Shown: positions 8,301 through 12,959 of the stretch, in pieces | Layout: every line of letters starts with the position of its first letter | Position numbering within the stretch: the stretch's first letter is position 1 | Assembly (NCBI GenBank): GCA_002343455.1 | Contig: DDSR01000149.1 | Span: 1 to 15,108 of the forward strand | Length of the DNA stretch: 15,108 nt | DNA from: Deltaproteobacteria bacterium UBA2385 | GTDB taxonomy: Bacteria > Myxococcota_A > UBA796 > UBA2385 | Direction: 5' to 3' | Made by a program: the position numbers and the translations under genes | The notes under the pieces: generated by a model | Seen by the model: only the letters and a program-made list of their open reading frames with translations | What the model was told of the DNA's origin: nothing | The model's database searches: none

Positions 8301-9009
8301 TGACCTCCTGGTTGTCGCCGGCCAGCAGCGCGGCGATGGTGCGCATGTCGTCGGCGCGGATGGCCGTCGCGAGCTGCTGGGCGCGCTGCTCGGGGCTGGC
8401 GTCGAGCTCGCCCTGGGCGGCGTTGGCGTCGGCGATGGGGCCCGGGGCGGAGCCGTAGCGCAACGCGCCGCGGTCGGGATCGCGGTGGATGGCGCCCGGA
8501 CCCAGCGGCCCGGCCTGCCCGGGCTCCAGCGGCTGCCCGGCCAGGGCCCGTCGAGCCAGCCGACCGGCGGCGACCTCGTGCGGGGCGTCGGGATCGCTGG
8601 TGCCGTCGCCCCCGCCCCCGCCCTGCCGCGCCTGCAGCACGTGGACCACCTCCTCCATCAGGGAGGCCTCGTCGGCCTTCGGGCCCAGCAGGATGTCCTG
8701 CCCGTCGGTCGCCGCCCGCGCCCCCAGGGCCTCCATCGCCTGGGCCGAGGCCTGGAAGACGCGCACCTCGGCGAGGTCCTGCCCGAACAGCGCCTCCAGC
8801 CGCTCCAGGTGAGGGAGGGGTCGACCCGCGCCGCCGCGGGCCTGTTCAAAAGCAGCCCGGGCGCTGTCGCGCTTGCCGGTCCCCAGCCGCCGGGCGCGAT
8901 CCTGGTTGCTGCCGCGAGGGCCGGGCGTCGGCCCGACGGCGGGCGAGGAGATCGGGGAGGACTCGACCGGGGAGGCCGAAGCAGAGCTGGTTTGGCGAGC
9001 GCGGCCCAT
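5362..9009 (-). CDS. Giant DUF4157 (eCIS-core-like) protein with degenerate HExxH and C-terminal helix-hairpin-helix
   Basis: The protein has 1215 residues, starting at the ATG at 9009-9007 with GGGAG just upstream. A disordered N-terminus (1-60) leads to a DUF4157-like domain (61-130): GRPLPHLERLEALFGQDLAEVRVF, then an ALGARAATDGQDILLG segment and LMEEVVHVLQARQGG. The usual HELTH zinc motif reads EEVVH (119-123), so the first His ligand is missing. Residues about 210-560 are helical, with repeats resembling annexin motifs (e.g. GTHEEKLYGILEAASLEERL at 288). A very hydrophobic Ala/Gly/Ile stretch lies at about 880-925 and another at 945-968, suiting membrane insertion. Residues 1135-1190 contain a ComEA-like helix-hairpin-helix (FIGPATAQRIIQARGAGGFTSLQQL). 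DUF4157 proteins are linked to contractile injection systems and polymorphic toxins; no injection genes are visible here. It heads a four-gene coupled unit. Confidence 0.75.
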   Translation of the reverse strand: MGRARQTSSASASPVESSPISSPAVGPTPGPRGSNQDRARRLGTGKRDSARAAFEQARGGAGRPLPHLERLEALFGQDLAEVRVFQASAQAMEALGARAATDGQDILLGPKADEASLMEEVVHVLQARQGGGGGDGTSDPDAPHEVAAGRLARRALAGQPLEPGQAGPLGPGAIHRDPDRGALRYGSAPGPIADANAAQGELDASPEQRAQQLATAIRADDMRTIAALLAGDNQEVKRAYQAFFGQSVELDMIDRLPYGSMSTGLSWARHGRADLQSRIRAVTWDIVGTHEEKLYGILEAASLEERLSMANNSLILFYITRDTSGDVRERCMHLLRPLMGHDGLSAEARQTLFQQIREAEAQLGQQAETLLVRLRARKGWLDDDEDGMVSDVEAWAGQRGPVAELDMAARRPAELMGVMDWLQGELSDRQFLQVVNTVRTGGHRDLLDKVAEAGADTTWGVSDTDEEGIYAAITAASAQERQAILDDPARLARLLAPLDEGSERERARALLRGQGTGDSASAYQELLSELDSWLYISDANIYACLERMSPQELARVRQDTALLGRIERGVSDLPRLHALVGYTGSQGPDQDNGLPAADLAASNERLVARIEHAVDSWDDDEDLVYRSVLEWQAAGGAMDPSADAALLQRARTALGDLDQARRTEIMAALNGSRLLSWRDRLESAGEGLGTDNTGLEATLKDVPEVVLVREWSNLAAYKQQAEAAATESEVQALSGFIVDIDNDTKYLLSEERSDWRDLLGDLRGRLIDALRKPELAGLAEREFHYVPRASLLTRLQYAQARMLSDDDRGPGFWNNVSMGINDTWSPTGVLTENAFATFAGEARDVVTAAEGTEHQQQQVVEADAAYASYLQSHQEYAAARSAAAAIAGAIVGIIASTLITIATAGAAGPACAAFIGSVAGGLLTELTEAAVEGNGYDPEKGAQDLAVASVTALITLGMGQLAEKIADGAAATARVQSINTAIKARFGDTFARYTGAVGSQALESALSTFPSEYATDLIRTEGLLRQELGGAGGAMRRTMQDFGTSIVTKGVQHAVNDRSAVLADLRRRGEWDEYADLLVRQKLINSAIASVASQIASGEAPSAQDAVKFICKLLDARSGARLDARDAQTDVASTLRFFNEADAESLQSVRFIGPATAQRIIQARGAGGFTSLQQLLDIPYFTQRVLSPAASEVRDDFHRRRDEERRRAGEGGGQP

Positions 9010-9014
9010 CGGGA

Positions 9015-9034
9015 CTCCCGGAAATTGCCGGGAG
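9015..9034 (-). promoter_or_regulatory. Hairpin covering the ribosome binding site of the DUF4157-like gene
   Basis: A perfect 7-bp inverted repeat, CTCCCGG (9015-9021) and CCGGGAG (9028-9034) with a 6-nt loop, lies 5 bp before the ATG. In the transcript the 3' arm CCGGGAG contains the GGGAG Shine-Dalgarno sequence, so folding would hide it. There is no T-tract. It could act as a translation switch or be chance in GC-rich DNA. Confidence 0.5.
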
Positions 9035-9080
9035 AGCGTAGCACTTCGGGGCCGCCGAGGGAACCCGGCCGCGCCCGACC

Positions 9081-9152
9081 CAGCCTCTCAGCCTCTCAGC
9101 CTCTCAGCCTCTCAGCCTCTCAGCCTCTCAGCCTCTCAGCCCATCAGCCCGT
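9081..9152. repeat. 8-bp tandem repeat, seven perfect and two degenerate units
   Basis: The unit CAGCCTCT is repeated seven times without error at 9081-9136. Two decayed copies follow, CAGCCCAT (9137-9144) and CAGCCCGT (9145-9152), which encode the last residues and stop of the Tat-signal gene. The array therefore seems to have grown out of the 3' end of that gene into the 126-bp gap before the DUF4157-like gene. Seen on the transcribed minus strand, the unit is GAGGCTGA. Such an array is prone to slippage, and a change in copy number would alter spacing upstream of the DUF4157-like gene, not any protein. Confidence 0.95.
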
Positions 9153-9984
9153 CCGCGTCCTCTACGCAGCCCTCGTCCGAGAACAGCGCCGCCATCGCCG
9201 GGTCCGCCATCGCCTCGAAGAGGTCCACCTGCACCCCGTCGACCACCGTGTAGCGCGCGATCAGCCGCACCCCGTGGCTGTAGTCGGCGTAGCCCTTGCC
9301 GTGGACCAGCGAGAGCGGCTGGATCGGCCGCCCGTCGGGCCGGTGCCAGCCGTAGATCGCCACCCGGTCCGGCTGCGCCCGCAGGCGCTTCGTCAGCACG
9401 AGGTCCTTCTTGTGGCCGGCGATCAGCGGCAGCACCGAGCGCCCGGCGCGAGCCCGCTCGACCAGCATGTTGTGCCGTACGACGTAGGGCAGGCTGCGCA
9501 TCTGGCTGGTCGGCGGCAGGGGCGATGGGGCCAGGACGGTGCTGGCGGCGGCGTAGACGGCGTCGACGATGCGCGGCGTGGGCAGGGCCATGCCCAGCGA
9601 GCGCGCCACCCGGGCGGCCTGCGGCAGGTCCAGGGGCACCCGCAGGTGGTCCTCGTTGGTGCCGACGGCGAGGTAGTCGGGGCTGACGTAGACGGTGGCC
9701 CGCTGGGCGCCGACGTGGCCGGCGGGGGCCACCAGCTCGACGGGGGTCAGCAGGCGCAGGAAGCCGGGCACATTGCCCGCCAGGAACTGGTCGGCGAAGG
9801 CCTCGTAGCGCTGGGCGTCGCCGAGGCCTTCCAGGCCCTGGGCGAGCGCCTCTCCGCCCGGACGGTCCCCCCAGGGGGGCGGAGGAGCGGGCGAGGCCTG
9901 CGCCTTGGAGCGCGTGCCCACCAGGGTCGAGGCGGCCAGGAGGCCACCGGCCCCCAGCAGGGAGCGTCGGGTGAGTCGATTCAC
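9136..9984 (-). CDS. Tat-exported protein of unknown function
   Basis: The protein has 282 residues. The start is the GTG at 9984-9982, which overlaps the upstream TGA stop (GTGA). The N-terminus NRLTRRSLLGAGGLLAASTL carries a twin-arginine signal (TRRSLLG plus a hydrophobic stretch), with likely cleavage near SKAQA-SP at about residue 30. Export by Tat suggests folding or cofactor loading in the cytoplasm. The mature part includes VYVSPDYLAVGTNEDHLRVPL (about 95-115), HKKDLVLTKRLR, RVAIYGWH and the motif LVHGKGYADYSHGVRLI (about 236-252), whose His, Asp and His look like a conserved site. I do not recognise a named family. It is the last gene of a three-gene coupled unit with a SUMF1 protein and a lipoprotein. 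The 8-bp repeat array begins inside its stop region. Confidence 0.8.
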   Translation of the reverse strand: MNRLTRRSLLGAGGLLAASTLVGTRSKAQASPAPPPPWGDRPGGEALAQGLEGLGDAQRYEAFADQFLAGNVPGFLRLLTPVELVAPAGHVGAQRATVYVSPDYLAVGTNEDHLRVPLDLPQAARVARSLGMALPTPRIVDAVYAAASTVLAPSPLPPTSQMRSLPYVVRHNMLVERARAGRSVLPLIAGHKKDLVLTKRLRAQPDRVAIYGWHRPDGRPIQPLSLVHGKGYADYSHGVRLIARYTVVDGVQVDLFEAMADPAMAALFSDEGCVEDADGLMG

Positions 9985-10985
9985 GGGCTGGACTCCTGAA
10001 CAGAGGGGAGATCCGCACAGCAGCGGAACCCCAGGTGGTAGTTGCGGTGACTGTCTTCGGCCATGACGGCCCCGCCATGCCAGTACGGGGCCCGCCAGCG
10101 GCACCAGTCCTCGTGGGCCCGGTACTTGTCCCAGATGAACCAGCTGCCCTTCATCTCGGTCTGCCCCAGGGGCCCGCCCGCGCTGGCGAGCTGGCTGGCC
10201 GAGAGCGGCAGGTTCATATGCTCGGCGGCGTTTCCGTTCAGATCGCCGACGCCCAGCGGGCTCTGGCAGCCGGGGAAGCTGCCGGCCGGGTAGTGGTTGC
10301 TGCCGCAGCCGGCCCAGCTCCCGCCGGTGCAGGTCGGCGACTTGGTGCTGTCCTGGGCGCAGACCCCGGTCCGGAAGCTGTCCCCGTAGGACCAGCGCCG
10401 ATCCGTCTGCGCGCGGTTGTGGGCTGCCCTCATCCGGGTGAAGGCAGACTGGGCGCTCTGCCCTTCCGCCAGGTCCCAGCGGTAGTCCGGCGGGCCCAGC
10501 TCGCCCTGGCAGGCCCCCTCCCACTCGTGGGCGTCGCAGAGGCGCTTGCCGACCGCCAGGCAGAGCTCCTGCGCCTCTCGCGCCCGCACCCAGACCACCG
10601 GGTACTCGCAGGGGATGTCGGGGAACTCCAGCCGGTCGATGCAGCTCGTCGCCTGCTGCGGAGTCTGGGTCTTGGGGTCGTACAGAGGGGCCATGTACGG
10701 CCGCCCGCAGACCGCCTCGCCGACCGGATCCGTCCAGTCCTCGCCCGCCGCGGCCAGCTTCTCCTGGCACTGCTCACGGCTCAAAGGGCGCACCGTGACC
10801 GCCGGGTTGCCGCGGCCGAGCAGCTCGCTGCCGGCGACGATCTCACGGACCCGGGCGATCTGTTCGGGGCTCAGCGCGTGGACCCGGGCCAGGGCGGTGA
10901 TCCAGGCCTCGTTGTCGGCCTCGCGCGTCTCCGGCGCGGCGGTCTGGGGCCCAGCCAGGGCCACCCCCAGCAGCAGGGCGATCAT
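9981..10985 (-). CDS. SUMF1/FGE-like domain protein, exported, with incomplete FGE Cys pair
   Basis: The protein has 334 residues. Its ATG (10985) overlaps the TGA of the upstream lipoprotein gene. A short signal peptide, MIALLLGVALAG, is followed by a helical segment (24-55). The sulfatase-modifying-factor (FGE-sulfatase) fold covers about residues 95-330: the GKRLCDAHEWEGACQG block (146-161), GNAAEH (251-256, equivalent to the family's GNVWEW) and the C-terminal block GSWFIWDKYRAHEDWCRWRAP ending in GFRCC (319-323). True formylglycine-generating enzymes use two Cys five residues apart (CHRSYC in human SUMF1); here the order is AHEDWC, so the first Cys is Ala290 and only Cys295 remains. Many Cys elsewhere (e.g. 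73, 93, 115, 126, 142, 150) suggest disulfides and a periplasmic location. It is probably a binding or structural SUMF1 protein. Confidence 0.85.
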   Translation of the reverse strand: MIALLLGVALAGPQTAAPETREADNEAWITALARVHALSPEQIARVREIVAGSELLGRGNPAVTVRPLSREQCQEKLAAAGEDWTDPVGEAVCGRPYMAPLYDPKTQTPQQATSCIDRLEFPDIPCEYPVVWVRAREAQELCLAVGKRLCDAHEWEGACQGELGPPDYRWDLAEGQSAQSAFTRMRAAHNRAQTDRRWSYGDSFRTGVCAQDSTKSPTCTGGSWAGCGSNHYPAGSFPGCQSPLGVGDLNGNAAEHMNLPLSASQLASAGGPLGQTEMKGSWFIWDKYRAHEDWCRWRAPYWHGGAVMAEDSHRNYHLGFRCCADLPSVQESSP

Positions 10986-12853
10986 GGCGACTCCGGCGGG
11001 CGGGCCAGCACCGTGAAGAAGTCGCGGTTGTCCGAGAGCCCCACGAAGCGCGGCAGGTAGACCCCTCGCTTGGTGGTGCGGTCGAGCACCTCCATCCCGG
11101 TGATCAGGTGGTGCACGGTGTACACCCCGTCCTGGAAGTCGTGCAGCGAGAGGTAGGTGTGTTCGAGGGCGTTCATATCGGTCAGCATCGCCCAGTCGCA
11201 GCCGTAGGCGGCCAGCACCCGGGCCATCGCCGAGGGGGTGTGGCTGCTGAAATAGCCGTACAGCAGGAACCGCCCGCCGTCTGTCTCTTGAACGCAGAGG
11301 CTGGCCCGCACGCTGCGCAGCTTGCCCTCGACGCTGCCCGACCAGTTGCCGTCGCTCCAGCGGGTCACCAGCTCGCCGGGCACGGCCGGCCCGCCGTCGG
11401 GCCCCGGCTCCAGGATGGGGGGCCCGTTCTGCCGCAGGTGGCGCACCGCCCACAGCCGGGCGTCGTCCTCGGCCGTCCAGGCCCGGACCTCGACCGTCCC
11501 GTCCACCCAGGCGATCCAGGTGGCCAGCCCCGGCATCGGGCGGCTCTCGACCACCCCGTGCTCCACCCAGCCGTAGTGCGAGGCGCTGTTCACCAACGAG
11601 AACGGCCCCGAGCGGAAGGCCCCGTGGCTGCGCTTGAAGCCGCCGGTGAAGGTCGCCACCACCCGCGGGACGTGGGCGGGGTTGACCCGGCCGATGCGGG
11701 CCAGGGGGTCCAGGGTCGAGAAGCCGTCCGGGCCGGCCAGGCGCCCGTCGCGCATCGAGGAGGGGGCCCGCTCGGACCAGCCCGCCCGCGGGTGATCGGT
11801 GCCCACGTCGAAGGCGAGGTCGAAGCGGTCCAGCTCGAAGGCGGTCATGTAGACCAGGGCCGAGCTCTCGACCTCGTCGAGCGGGTGCGCCCGGTCGCCC
11901 CAGTCCGCCCCGACCGCGCCGTCCAGGAAGCGGGGCTGGACCGCGCTGAGCCACACGCCGGGGGCGCCCTTCACCGGGTACCAGCGGCCGACCTCGACCG
12001 TGCCGTCCTCGGCCTCCAGCAGGGGCAGGCCCAGGTTCACCGGGACGACCCGCCGGCCCTGGACCGAGGGGTCCACCGCCGGTCGGTCCGGGCCGCGGCC
12101 GGCCTGCACGTCGGCGGCCGCCCCTTGCAGCAGCTCGCTGGTGGCCAGCTCGGAGTCCTGGTAGAAGGTCTCCTTGACCAGGTTGGTGATCTGTTCACCT
12201 CCCCAGACCTTGTCCCGCAGGAAGTCGACCGCCGCCTCCTTGGTCGAGCGCGTCCCCACCGCCGGCAGGCGCAGCGAGATCCGGTCGCCGCAGAGCGAGG
12301 CGAAGTGCTGGCCCGAGGCGCGGGCGCGCTCCAGCTCGGGGCTCTGCGCACCCCACAGGGCGCAGCGGGTCGTCGTCGAGCCCAGGTCCAGGCTGAGGCC
12401 CTCGGGGAAGTCCGGATCCAGGCGGATGCGCACCCCGACCGGGTCGTGGTTCTCCAGGTGGTAGACGCGCTGCGTGCCGGAGGCCCAGTCCAGCTGGACC
12501 AGGAACCACTCGTGGGCCCAGGGGTTCAGGTCGACCAGCGTCGCCGTCAGCAGGGGGCCGTCGGGGCCGGTGAGCTGGACCGAGGAGGACTCGCGCCACT
12601 GCTGAAGCTCGATCACCGACTTGGGGCGCAGGGCGGTGTAGGCCAGCGCGCGCTCTTCGGAGGGGGGACCTGCCGCCGGGGGCTCGGGCGCCGGCTCGAC
12701 CGGCTCGTCCTGCTCGACTCGCTCGACCTGCTTGACCCGCGCCTCTACAGGCTCCTCAACCGCGGGCGTCACGTCCTCGACCGGCAGCAGCACGGGGGTC
12801 GGAGGGGGCTCGGCCTTGCAGGAGAGGATCAGCAGCAGGAGGGGAGAGGACAT
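10982..12853 (-). CDS. Large lipoprotein with phosphodiester-glycosidase-like C-terminal domain
   Basis: The chosen ATG (12853-12851) gives 623 residues beginning MSSPLLLLILSC, a lipobox with Cys12; an in-frame GTG 6 or 9 bp upstream is also possible. Residues 13-65 form a Pro/Glu/Val-rich spacer. Residues 70-300 contain LVDLNPWAHEWFLVQLDW and a stretch ending GLSLDLGSTTTRC, with no family I can name. From about 385 the sequence resembles NAGPA-type phosphodiester glycosidases: RVVATFTGGFKRSHGAF (397-413), then MPGLATWIAWVDGTVEVRAW (440-459) and SHTPSAMARVLAAYGCDWAMLTDMN (547-571), where the family has an ala-rich helix and a DGG motif. The DGG is replaced by Asp-Met-Asn, so catalysis is doubtful. 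It is the first gene of a three-gene unit; its stop overlaps the SUMF1 start. It probably faces the periplasm or cell surface. Confidence 0.75.
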   Translation of the reverse strand: MSSPLLLLILSCKAEPPPTPVLLPVEDVTPAVEEPVEARVKQVERVEQDEPVEPAPEPPAAGPPSEERALAYTALRPKSVIELQQWRESSSVQLTGPDGPLLTATLVDLNPWAHEWFLVQLDWASGTQRVYHLENHDPVGVRIRLDPDFPEGLSLDLGSTTTRCALWGAQSPELERARASGQHFASLCGDRISLRLPAVGTRSTKEAAVDFLRDKVWGGEQITNLVKETFYQDSELATSELLQGAAADVQAGRGPDRPAVDPSVQGRRVVPVNLGLPLLEAEDGTVEVGRWYPVKGAPGVWLSAVQPRFLDGAVGADWGDRAHPLDEVESSALVYMTAFELDRFDLAFDVGTDHPRAGWSERAPSSMRDGRLAGPDGFSTLDPLARIGRVNPAHVPRVVATFTGGFKRSHGAFRSGPFSLVNSASHYGWVEHGVVESRPMPGLATWIAWVDGTVEVRAWTAEDDARLWAVRHLRQNGPPILEPGPDGGPAVPGELVTRWSDGNWSGSVEGKLRSVRASLCVQETDGGRFLLYGYFSSHTPSAMARVLAAYGCDWAMLTDMNALEHTYLSLHDFQDGVYTVHHLITGMEVLDRTTKRGVYLPRFVGLSDNRDFFTVLARPPESP

Positions 12854-12959
12854 CGGCACCACGGGTCTCGGGCTGAAAACATGGTAACGCTGGGCCAAAG
12901 GTCCAGGGGCCGATCGGCCGACGGACTCGCTCCCCCGAGGCTCTCCCGAGGCGCCCCCG
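12854..12959. promoter_or_regulatory. Divergent promoter region with a 12-bp palindrome
   Basis: The 106-bp gap lies between the divergent lipoprotein and P450 starts. It contains the perfect palindrome GGCCGATCGGCC (12908-12919), a possible operator serving both directions, though short GC palindromes are common at this GC content. An AT-richer patch at 12875-12890 (GAAAACATGGTAACG) is the likeliest promoter core for the minus-strand unit. A GAGG Shine-Dalgarno lies at 12948-12951 for the P450 gene. Confidence 0.35.

Noticed and set aside
9081..9152. CRISPR array
   Set aside because: The repeat is only 8 bp, with no spacers between units.
9985..11954. Longer starts for the Tat-protein and SUMF1 genes
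   Set aside because: The upstream extensions cross into neighbouring genes in other frames, whereas the chosen starts give signal peptides directly at the N-terminus and 4-bp stop/start overlaps.
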